From NCBI GenBank assembly GCA_035547915.1, contig DASZTS010000118.1:102914-166913 (forward strand): a stretch of 64,000 bases of DNA. Reading direction: 5' to 3'. The notes beneath the pieces are model-generated. The model saw nothing but the letters and a program-made list of their open reading frames with translations, was not told the DNA's origin and did no database searches. This document shows, piece by piece, positions 20,133 through 27,409 of the stretch (within the stretch, counting starts at the first letter, position 1; each line of letters opens with the position of its first letter). The position numbers and the translations under genes are program-made. Source of the DNA: DASSFG01 sp035547915 (GTDB lineage Bacteria > Planctomycetota > Planctomycetia > Pirellulales > JAICIG01).

Positions 20133-22283
20133 CTATCCGACTTGCGCAGGGCCATCGTAGAACTGGTCGGAGGCGAGCAGTTGTGCCTGGACGTCGTCCC
20201 AGTTGCCACCACCGCTCAGTGCCGCAAAGAAGCTGTCGTTGCCCTCTGTGGTACTTCCGGACGCCCCCTCCAAGTAAATGTTTTCCCAGCCGGCGCCGGT
20301 CAGACGAGCAAGGTCGGTCAGACCCGTACCCGCCTGTGCGCCCGCCGCGGCCGGTGCCTGGCCAGCCGCGGGATCGCCCGACGGAAAGAAGGCATCGAGC
20401 AGATCGTGAGCCGCTTCGGGCGTGTCGAGCAGGTTACGCACCAACTCGTCGCGGTTGCCGTCGCCGAGTGCCGAAAACTCGTTCAGCCAGAAGTCGAGGC
20501 CAGAACCATCGGCGGCGCGGCCGAAGAGATCCTCGAACAGCGTATTGATCCAGCCTTGCGGCGTATTGCCCGACGCGGTGAATACCTCGTCGGAGCCGAG
20601 TATCGCGGCGAGCACCGACTTCTCGTCCGCGCTGCCGTCGTGCTGGCCCGGCGTACCGGGGTTGCCCATCTTGCCGGTCCAGAACGCCGCCCCCGCGGCA
20701 TCCGGCGTGCGGCCGAGGAAGATTTGGTAGAGGGTCGTTATGTAGTGGTTCTTGTATTCCGTCGAGTTCAGAAACCCCTGAACGACGTTGGCACGACCGG
20801 CCGCATTGTTCTGTTGATCGACCTGCGCTATCCAATAATTGTCGCCGGATGTTTCCGGTTCGCGGCCAAGCAACTCGCGATAGAGGTTGTGTACGAAGGT
20901 CTGGGGCGTGCCGTCGCCCACAACTCCCATCAAAAAGCCCGCGCTCGTGGCCGCGGGCGGGGGCGCGCCGGCGCCGATCGAGGTGGCCGCGCTGGCGGAA
21001 TGCGTCGCGCCTTGGAACGAAAGTGTGGCCGTATTGGTAACGTTTGTGCCGCTCAACGCCGCGGTGGGTGTAGCGGTAATCGTCAAGATTTCTCTTCCGG
21101 TCGTGGCCGCCAATGAGCCGAGTGTGTCGGTGATCGTGTTGCCGCTGACGTTGACCGTGCCCGCCGTGTCGACGGCCGTGATGTTCGTCAATCCGGTCGG
21201 CAATGTATCGGTCACCGTCGCCCCGACCGCGCCGGCGCCGCCGGAATTGGTAACGGTGACACTAAACGTCAAGGGCGTGCCGGGTTGACCAGTGGACGGG
21301 CCGTTTGCCGTGATGGCGAGGTTCGCCGTCGGCGGCGGCGCCTGCGCCGCGACGGTGACAGTGAAGGTGCGCACCGTCGTGTCGGAGCCGCCGTTGGCTG
21401 TGCCGCCGCTGTTCTTGGCGGTCACCGTGATGTGAGCGATCCCGAGCGCGCCCGGCACGGGGGTGTATGTCAAGCTGCCGGTTGCGCTGGGGCTGGTGTA
21501 GGTCACCGTCGGATTGGGGATCAGCGACGTGTTGTCGCTGGCGGCGGTGATGGTCACGGTCTCCGTCTGGCCTGCGCCGGCCGAGATGCCGGTCAAGTTA
21601 ATCGTCTGCGCTCCCGCACTCGGTGGAATCGGTGCGGGATCGGCGATGGCGTCGATCGTGGGAGGCTGATTCGGTTGGCTGGGCTGCGTAGCGGACGCCG
21701 TGATCGAGCCGGTTTGACCTGCCAGATCGGTCTCGGAGTTGTGGCCGGTGGACAACGCAAACGTGTTGAAGTCGCGCATCAGCGAGTTAACGCCGTCGGT
21801 CGGCATCTGCGCGGCCGTGAACGTGAACTCATCGACGTCGGCGTAATCGAGCGTATCTCCCGCCGGATTGAAGAAATTATCGGGGATGATGTAATCCGGC
21901 GTCACCGCGCCGGGCAGGGCAGCATAGTCGGCCGTGGCGATAAGAAAGTGCTGATTGGCCGTAGCGTCGGTCGGCAGATTCGCCGGGAACGTGAAGGTGT
22001 TTTCATTGCTGGTGATGGTGTGGCCGCCCGTGTGGTTCTCGCCGTCCGCAGGATCGTGTAGCTCGATGAATTGCACCTTGCCATCGGCGCTGGAAAAGAC
22101 CTGGTCGATCTTCCAGAGGTGGAAGGTCAACAACACGCGCTCTTCGCACCGTTCCAACGCGCAGCGACGAAACGGTTGGCCCCAGCGCGCAGCCGGCCGG
22201 GAGCGTAGTGACTTTTGTTGGCGGTGTTCGGGGCGTGTGTACTGCCGCCAGCGCGCAGCGCGATCGAGAAAGAAACTCAGCAT
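20133..22283 (-). CDS. Large surface protein: planctomycete export motif, shared N-terminal module, DUF11-like, DUF4214
   Basis: About 716 residues from the ATG at 22283. The basic N-terminus contains the planctomycete extracellular motif (LERCEERVLLTF, about 44-55). Residues 54-200 form a module beginning FHLWKIDQVFSSADG that is about 85% identical by hand alignment to the N-terminus of the giant protein at 27410-33430. Next come an Ig-like or cadherin-like stretch (about 210-310) and a DUF11-type domain (LAITANGPSTGQPGTPLTFSV, GATVTDTLPTGL). Then from about 455 come three DUF4214 repeats (YRELLGREPE, YQIFLGRTPDAAG, FEDLFGRAADGSG). Predicted secreted or cell-surface. Ligand unknown. The start has a weak ribosome site; the upstream frame to 22409 is less likely. 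Confidence 0.8.
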   Translation of the reverse strand: MLSFFLDRAARWRQYTRPEHRQQKSLRSRPAARWGQPFRRCALERCEERVLLTFHLWKIDQVFSSADGKVQFIELHDPADGENHTGGHTITSNENTFTFPANLPTDATANQHFLIATADYAALPGAVTPDYIIPDNFFNPAGDTLDYADVDEFTFTAAQMPTDGVNSLMRDFNTFALSTGHNSETDLAGQTGSITASATQPSQPNQPPTIDAIADPAPIPPSAGAQTINLTGISAGAGQTETVTITAASDNTSLIPNPTVTYTSPSATGSLTYTPVPGALGIAHITVTAKNSGGTANGGSDTTVRTFTVTVAAQAPPPTANLAITANGPSTGQPGTPLTFSVTVTNSGGAGAVGATVTDTLPTGLTNITAVDTAGTVNVSGNTITDTLGSLAATTGREILTITATPTAALSGTNVTNTATLSFQGATHSASAATSIGAGAPPPAATSAGFLMGVVGDGTPQTFVHNLYRELLGREPETSGDNYWIAQVDQQNNAAGRANVVQGFLNSTEYKNHYITTLYQIFLGRTPDAAGAAFWTGKMGNPGTPGQHDGSADEKSVLAAILGSDEVFTASGNTPQGWINTLFEDLFGRAADGSGLDFWLNEFSALGDGNRDELVRNLLDTPEAAHDLLDAFFPSGDPAAGQAPAAAGAQAGTGLTDLARLTGAGWENIYLEGASGSTTEGNDSFFAALSGGGNWDDVQAQLLASDQFYDGPAQVG

Positions 22284-22511
22284 GGTGATTGTCCCGGTGG
22301 AAGTGATGTCGCGACGTGGACGCGCCGGAAAAGCGGAGACGCCCGGCGACGGCGCCGAGAGGCGGGCCGGGTGGGTGCCTATGGACGGGAACGAAACCCG
22401 ACCCGGCATGAACCTGTTTGATCTGAACCGCCTGAATTGCGGCCGCCGCCGAGCGTCTCCGATTTTCCCAAGTTAGCCGTGGACCGCCTGGTTCGCCGGA
22501 CCACTACAGAC

Positions 22512-22544
22512 AGAAACGTAACGACGGCCGCAAACCGGGCGCAA
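22512..22544 (-). promoter_or_regulatory. Conserved upstream block of the surface-protein gene (copy 1)
   Basis: Read on the minus strand it contains GCGCCCGGTTT, then GGCCGTC, then ACGTTT. The same three blocks in the same order and near-identical spacing occur on the plus strand at 27263-27292 upstream of the paralogous gene. The block is about 230 bp before the ATG at 22283. A regulatory role is inferred only from conservation between paralogues whose intervening DNA differs. Confidence 0.45.
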
Positions 22545-22550
22545 AATCCG

Positions 22551-22655
22551 TAATAGCCGCTGACAGAACTGGGAAGCCGGAGCGCCGTGGGCAAAAAATC
22601 GGCCGTGAAACGCCGATTTTTCGGAAGCTTGGGCCGGTTTGTCGGTTGCTCTAAG
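22551..22655. repeat. Dispersed stop-adjacent hairpin element, copy A
   Basis: About 105 bp. It begins with a diverged terminus around AGCCGCTGACAGAAC and ends GTCGGTTGCTCTAAG. The core is an inverted repeat, AAAAATCGGC and GCCGATTTTT, around the loop CGTGAAAC. The arm GGGAAGCCGGAGCGCCGTGGG lies before it. Copy B follows immediately in the same orientation and matches over nearly its whole length apart from about 15 bases after the hairpin. Together they lie between the kinase stop and the surface-protein upstream region. Confidence 0.85.
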
Positions 22656-22753
22656 GGCTGACAGAACCGGGAAGCCGGAGCGCCGTGGGCGAAAAATCGG
22701 CCGTGAAACGCCGATTTTTGTGGAGTTCCATCCGGTTTTGTCGGTTGCTCTAA
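22656..22753. repeat. Dispersed stop-adjacent hairpin element, copy B
   Basis: Begins GGCTGACAGAACCGGG directly at the end of copy A and ends GTCGGTTGCTCTAA. It has the same core hairpin (GAAAAATCGGC, loop CGTGAAAC, GCCGATTTTT). Its outer end overlaps the kinase gene: the kinase stop codon TAG on the minus strand is the TAG of the element terminus TTAGAGCAACCGAC. The hairpin with flanking A and T runs could act as an intrinsic terminator in either direction. Confidence 0.85.
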
Positions 22754-25299
22754 GGTTCCTCACGTTCCAGCACGTCAGCCAATTTGCGCCCGTCCTCGTG
22801 GTCTGGGTCATGGGCGAAGAGGACGTCGAGTTGGCGACGTGCAGCAACTCGATCGCCCTTGGCCGCATACGTCACGGCCAGGCCATAGGCGGCGCCGGCG
22901 CTTTGGGCAGGATCGGACGACGCGCGCTTTAAGTCGGCGATGGCTTCGTCGTATCGGTGTTGCCCGTACGACAGCAGACCGCGCTCCAACGCCGCCGCCG
23001 ACAAGTTGGGATTGAGATCCAAAGCGCGATCGAAATCGTCACGCGCCGCCTCGCTACGTCCAAGCTGGACATTGGCCAGTCCGCGATTGTAATAACTCCA
23101 CGGCGCGCGGTCGGCAAGCACCACACAGACCGTAAACGCGGTCAACGCTTCTTCATACTGTTCGAGTTGATAGGCCACGCGGGCGTGATAGAAGTTCGGC
23201 CAGAGATCCTTGGGGTTCATTGTGACCGCCGCTCGAAAATGGGCATCGGCCTCGCCTAATCGGCCTGCCGTGAGGTCGGAACGTCCCAGCGCGTAATGTT
23301 CCCAGCCCGAAGCGGGGACCAGCGCCCTCGCCTTCTCGGCCACGGCTGCCGCCAACGTGTCGTCACCCAACAGCGTCGCCAGCCGCTGCTGCTCTCGGCA
23401 GAGAATGAGCCTTGCCCCGACCATTCGCTCCGCCTCTTGCAAGATCGCCAGGCGATCTTGCGCCACGGCGCGAGACCCCGCCTGGTCAGCCCGGCGTTCT
23501 TGCACAGCGGCCCAAAAGAGCGCGAGGTCGACCAGATCGTCCTTTTCCCGCGATCGGTTGCCGGGCAAGGGATCGACGCCGTCGCGGAAGAACAGATGCC
23601 GCTCGCCCCAGAGGCGTCGCGTTTCGGCCTCGAGCCGCTCGGCGTCTTGCGCCGGCAATCCCTCGGGACCGTACAGTGCCCGCAGTTGCACAACCAATGC
23701 GTGCAGTAGTTGCAGGCGATGGCCGCTGTCGGCGACGACGCTCGCGTCTCGCAAGTCTTGCCAGAGTTGCCCGCGCCATGGGAGCGTTGCGGCCAGCGAC
23801 AGACCGTGATCGAGACTCATTTTGGCCCCCTGGAAACGGCCCGCGCGCATCTCTTCCTGCGCGTCGCTGAGCGCGCGTTCTGCGCTCTGCCACCGCTCGT
23901 GAACGGTGCTGGCGATCACGGCGCAAGCCGTCAACAGCGCCACCGTCAGAAACGTAGACATCAGGGCATAGGGCCGTCGCCGCCGCCATTTGTGCCAGCG
24001 TTCGACCAAGCTCCGATTGGCGACGTGCTTCAGCGGCCGATGGGCCAAATGGCGGCGCAGGTCGGCGGCCAAGGCGCCGGCGCTCGGATATCGATGCGAG
24101 GCCTCCGGCGCGAGGCACTTGCTCAGCACGTCGGCCAATGCGGGACTGACCTGCGGGTTCGCGCGGCGCAGCCAGCGAGCCGGCGATTCGTCGGTCGGGG
24201 GCAGATCTCCGGCGAGCCCTTCGCAGAGCAGAACGCCCAGCGAGAAAAGGTCAGCTTTTCCGTCGACACGCTGAGGAATGGGCCGCCGGTCCAAAACGGC
24301 AGCCAGCGCCGCCTGATGCTCCGGTGCCATGTAGCCGGGCGTTCCACCCAACCAGGCTACCTGTTCGGCGCCGGGCTCGAGTGCCCGCTGCGCGAGGTGG
24401 AAGTCGAGCAAGAGTGGCTGTCCGTCGGCCGCCACGAGCACGTTCGACGGCTTCAAGTCGTGGTGAACGACGTCGCGCTCGTGGGCATAGTCGAGCGCTT
24501 CGGCCAAGCACGCCCCCAAAGCACACATCGCCTCGACGTAACTCGCCTTCGCCATGAAACGGCAAGCGGGGCCTTGCACCGGAGGCGTGAGCCGTTGCTC
24601 GCCACAGGCATCGGTGAGCGCCGCGAGCAGATCGCCGCCGGTTCGCCTCCCGGGAGGGATGCCTGCCAGTCGCGTGAGCAGGTGCGAAAGCGGGACACCG
24701 CCAATGTATGGCATGCACAGCGTTCGCAAGCCGAGTGATGTGTCATCCTGCGCCCAGTAGAGGGGCATGATGTAGGTGTGCTGTAGACGGGCGAGCGAAA
24801 GGTGTTCCTGACCGCCGAGCGATGCGAGCTTGAGCACGACGGGCCGATCGGCCAGCGACGGTTGCCGCGCCAGATAGACCCGGCCGTGGGCGCCGTGGCC
24901 GAGGACGTCGAGCAATTGAAACTCGCCGAACGTTTCACCCGGTTCGGGAAACCATGTATCACCGCCGCCCTGTTCCAGCAGGTCGCGACAAGCGAGCAAC
25001 TTTTCGATCTGCGGCTGCCAGCGAGGGAAGCGGAGCAGCCACGCCGACGCGCGCGGGTCGTCGCCGGCATGGAGTTGCTGGCACATCTCCTCATAGATCA
25101 GTTCCAGCGCGGCATCGGGCCGCTCGGCAAGTTGCGGATGATGAGCCAGGTACTCTTCGGTCCGCGGCCGTTCGCCTTGGGCCCAGCGGCGCGCCAAGTC
25201 GTCGGCCAAACCCTGCGCCAGAGAGATTATCGAGTCGGCCGGTTGGCAAGAATCGGCCGCGGGACGATCCGCCGCGGCCTGCCTTGCTGAGACGCTCAT
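22750..25299 (-). CDS. Variant Ser/Thr protein kinase with TPR C-terminus
   Basis: 849 residues from the ATG at 25299; AGAGGGC lies seven bases upstream, better placed for this ATG than for the GTG six bases earlier. An N-terminal helical region (about 20-115) precedes a kinase domain with glycine loop GHGAHG at 134-139 and VVLKL lysine at 157. The catalytic loop is HHDLKPSN at 279-286 and the metal motif is DFHL at 299-302. The canonical HRD and DFG are thus HHD and DFH, though the catalytic and metal Asp remain. One membrane helix follows near residue 440-460, then TPR-like repeats to the end. It is the last gene of an operon, 11 bp after the sigma factor. Activity cannot be judged from sequence. 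Confidence 0.88.
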   Translation of the reverse strand: MSVSARQAAADRPAADSCQPADSIISLAQGLADDLARRWAQGERPRTEEYLAHHPQLAERPDAALELIYEEMCQQLHAGDDPRASAWLLRFPRWQPQIEKLLACRDLLEQGGGDTWFPEPGETFGEFQLLDVLGHGAHGRVYLARQPSLADRPVVLKLASLGGQEHLSLARLQHTYIMPLYWAQDDTSLGLRTLCMPYIGGVPLSHLLTRLAGIPPGRRTGGDLLAALTDACGEQRLTPPVQGPACRFMAKASYVEAMCALGACLAEALDYAHERDVVHHDLKPSNVLVAADGQPLLLDFHLAQRALEPGAEQVAWLGGTPGYMAPEHQAALAAVLDRRPIPQRVDGKADLFSLGVLLCEGLAGDLPPTDESPARWLRRANPQVSPALADVLSKCLAPEASHRYPSAGALAADLRRHLAHRPLKHVANRSLVERWHKWRRRRPYALMSTFLTVALLTACAVIASTVHERWQSAERALSDAQEEMRAGRFQGAKMSLDHGLSLAATLPWRGQLWQDLRDASVVADSGHRLQLLHALVVQLRALYGPEGLPAQDAERLEAETRRLWGERHLFFRDGVDPLPGNRSREKDDLVDLALFWAAVQERRADQAGSRAVAQDRLAILQEAERMVGARLILCREQQRLATLLGDDTLAAAVAEKARALVPASGWEHYALGRSDLTAGRLGEADAHFRAAVTMNPKDLWPNFYHARVAYQLEQYEEALTAFTVCVVLADRAPWSYYNRGLANVQLGRSEAARDDFDRALDLNPNLSAAALERGLLSYGQHRYDEAIADLKRASSDPAQSAGAAYGLAVTYAAKGDRVAARRQLDVLFAHDPDHEDGRKLADVLEREEP

Positions 25300-25310
25300 G
25301 TACACGCCCT

Positions 25311-25919
25311 CTACGCCGGCGGAAGCGATGCGCCGCCGGTCGGCAGGCGTTCCTCACGCTCGGCCGCCTTGAGCGACACGTCCCTGGCAAGCTCTCGGAG
25401 GATGCGGCGCACGCTGTCGACATGCAGACCTGTGCGGCTGGCAATGGCCGCCAGGGGAGCACCTTCGCTCTTCATGCGCAACAGTTCGCGATGCTCCGGA
25501 CGGCAGGCCGCCAGCAGGCGTTGCCAGAGGTCGCTCGCCTGCGCGTGCTGGCTAGGCCGAGGCTCGCGGCACTGGCCGCGTTCGCCCGACAATCCGGCCG
25601 CCAGAGAACGTTCGTGCTTCGAGGCCACGCGAAATTGGCGCACTCGGTCGATCAACCGGTGCCGGGCCGACTTCAGCAAGAAGGCCCGCACCTGCGCGGC
25701 GCTTTCGAACCGCCAGCGCCCGCTCTGTAGTCCGGCGATGAAGTCGGCCCACACCGATTGGACCACGTCGATCGAGTCGAACTTGGGCCGCAGCCGGCGT
25801 GGCAGATTGCGTCGCACGGCCAATCGCAGATAGGGCGCGAGTTCGGCATACAGCGACTCGGCCGCGGACATTTCTCCCACCGATAGCCGTTGGATGAGAT
25901 TGTCGAGATGATCCGACAT
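25311..25919 (-). CDS. ECF-family RNA polymerase sigma factor
   Basis: 202 residues. Region 2 covers about 1-85 (ESLYAELAPYLRLAVRRNLP, DSIDVVQSVWADFIAGL, VRAFLLKSARHRLIDRVRQ). Region 4 at about 130-180 has LLRMKSEGAPLAAIASRTG followed by LHVDSVRRILREL. The ATG overlaps the stop of the upstream gene as TGATG, so translation is probably coupled. The variant kinase gene follows 11 bp downstream. The operon order is exported/anchored protein, sigma factor, kinase. Its regulon is not visible, but it lies between two paralogous surface-protein genes that share an upstream DNA block. Confidence 0.9.
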   Translation of the reverse strand: MSDHLDNLIQRLSVGEMSAAESLYAELAPYLRLAVRRNLPRRLRPKFDSIDVVQSVWADFIAGLQSGRWRFESAAQVRAFLLKSARHRLIDRVRQFRVASKHERSLAAGLSGERGQCREPRPSQHAQASDLWQRLLAACRPEHRELLRMKSEGAPLAAIASRTGLHVDSVRRILRELARDVSLKAAEREERLPTGGASLPPA

Positions 25920-27019
25920 CACTTCGCGCGCCTCCGCCCGAACCAGCGGCGCGGTAGCCTCGGCTCGTAGGGCACCGGCCAGAAGCTTGTGACCTGCCAT
26001 GTGCCGCCCTCGCGATAGCGCGCCCGCGCATACTCGAATGCGGCACACGCTCCGCCCGCGACGACCAACCACTGGGCGAAGCGGATCGCGCCGGCACCGT
26101 CGATCAGTCTGTCGCCCAGTCGTCCCAATTGGTCGAAGACGTCGTCCAGACGCTGGTCGACGGCGAAATGGGCGGCCGCCGCGCCAGTCAGCGGTTCGCC
26201 AGCCACGGATGCCATCGTCGGGGCAAGCTCGCGCGCCTGCGCAACAAACTCCTCGACCGCCGCCGCGCGCGCCGTCAGCCATCGCCAATCACTCTGCGCA
26301 CCGGCGAGCACGACCGGCGCCGCCAGGTCGGACTGGGTGCCGACACCTTCCTCTCCATCGGCGGCCCCACTCGACGCAACCGCGGGAGCGAGGTCTTGGT
26401 CGATCGGACTCGGCGAGCGCACTGCCGGAGGCGAGACCACCGGCACGGCGCCGGCGGATGCACCTCCAGAACCCGTTATGCCCGGAAGCGAAGCCTGCGC
26501 GCCAAGCGATGTTTGAGAGCCGCCGCTGGAATTCTCGGAAAGCGCGGCTACGGCGAGCAAGTTCGGATTTGCCGTCGTGGGCTGTGTTCCCGCGTGCGAA
26601 CTCGTCGGCGACTTGGTCGCGTCTGAATAATAAGGGTTCGCATATTCGTTCGATGTGTAGTCGTTGTAGCCGGACGATGCGTCGTAAGAATTCGTATCGC
26701 CCGGCGAAGGATATGCTACGCCGCCGACAGAACTTGCAGCTTGGTTACCAGCGGACAACGGAGATTGCGGCGTTGCGTATTCGGCATCGTCGTCCGTCGC
26801 GTCGCCGTTCGGACCGGAATCAACTTGCTCAGTGCGATCGCTGGAGGAAGCCGCGGCCGTATTCGCGCTCGGTGCGCTTGCGGAGACCGCTGCTGCGGAA
26901 GGCGGCGCGATCTGGGCTGGAGTGGCATCGCTCGAAGCCACCGGTGACGGTGCGCCAACCAATGCAGCCAACAGGCGTCGCTCTTCGAGCGACTCAAAGC
27001 GTCTCTTGCGGCGGGGCAT
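25919..27019 (-). CDS. Low-complexity exported protein with planctomycete motif, first gene of a sigma-kinase operon
   Basis: 366 residues from the ATG at 27019 (GGAG about eight bases upstream). The N-terminus has the planctomycete extracellular motif RRFESLEERRLLAA (7-19). Residues 20-250 are rich in Ser, Ala, Pro, Gly, Asn and Tyr without clear domains. Residues about 255-300 are helical (WLTARAAAVEEFVAQARELA). A hydrophobic stretch at about 310-330 (IRFAQWLVVAGGACAAFEYA) could be a membrane helix, followed by a short basic tail ending RRWFGRRRAK. The gene is translationally coupled to the sigma factor. Inferred role: a surface or envelope sensor, or negative regulator, for that sigma factor. 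No anti-sigma domain is recognisable. Confidence 0.7.
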   Translation of the reverse strand: MPRRKRRFESLEERRLLAALVGAPSPVASSDATPAQIAPPSAAAVSASAPSANTAAASSSDRTEQVDSGPNGDATDDDAEYATPQSPLSAGNQAASSVGGVAYPSPGDTNSYDASSGYNDYTSNEYANPYYSDATKSPTSSHAGTQPTTANPNLLAVAALSENSSGGSQTSLGAQASLPGITGSGGASAGAVPVVSPPAVRSPSPIDQDLAPAVASSGAADGEEGVGTQSDLAAPVVLAGAQSDWRWLTARAAAVEEFVAQARELAPTMASVAGEPLTGAAAAHFAVDQRLDDVFDQLGRLGDRLIDGAGAIRFAQWLVVAGGACAAFEYARARYREGGTWQVTSFWPVPYEPRLPRRWFGRRRAK

Positions 27020-27065
27020 CGATGACTCCAGCAAACTTGGAACTCGCGCCACCTCGACGAAACAC

Positions 27066-27188
27066 TCAGAGCAACCGAGAAACCGGATCGGGATTCAAAA
27101 AAATCGGCGGTTCACGGCCGATTTTTTGCGCACGGCGCTCCGGCTTCCGTCAGCCGCACTTGAGACGTTTGTCAGCCGTTCTCAGTTA
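27066..27188. repeat. Dispersed hairpin element, copy C
   Basis: Inverse orientation to copies A and B. It begins CAGAGCAACCGAGAAACCGG, has the core AAAAATCGGC, loop GGTTCAC, GGCCGATTTTTT, then GGCGCTCCGGCTTCC and GTCAGCCG. A second GTCAGCCGTTCTCAGTTAG about 25 bases later looks like the true right terminus, with a small internal insertion. It lies in the divergent intergenic region, not at a stop codon. Confidence 0.75.
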
Positions 27189-27409
27189 GGTTAACCCGCC
27201 GACTTCCTCTACGCAATGCACCGACGACGGTTGTTGCGCATTGATGAAAAATGGATCGTGTCGCGCCCGGTTTAGGCCGTCTGCAACGTTTAGTTCATAC
27301 AGTCAAAGCCGTCGAAGGCAAATCAACAACCGGGACGCTGCGCGCTGTGACCTTGCTCCACGCCCGCTCAGGGACGTGCTGCGCGCCGGCCCATAGCCGG
27401 ACTTCTGTC
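27189..27409 (+). promoter_or_regulatory. 5' region of the giant surface-protein gene with conserved upstream block (copy 2)
   Basis: This 220-bp leader carries GCGCCCGGTTT at 27263-27273, GGCCGTC at 27275-27281 and ACGTTT at 27286-27291, matching the block at 22512-22544. Beyond that I see no gene; an open frame from 27251 continues into the coding region but has no ribosome site and no conserved residues before the ATG at 27410. Confidence 0.45.

Noticed and set aside
22551..22753. The ~100-bp repeats as integron attC sites
   Set aside because: They are imperfect palindromes next to stop codons, as attC sites are, but the ends (GAGCAAC, GTTGCTC) do not fit the required RYYYAAC and GTTRRRY core sites. 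Gene orientation is also mixed and there is no integrase in the window.
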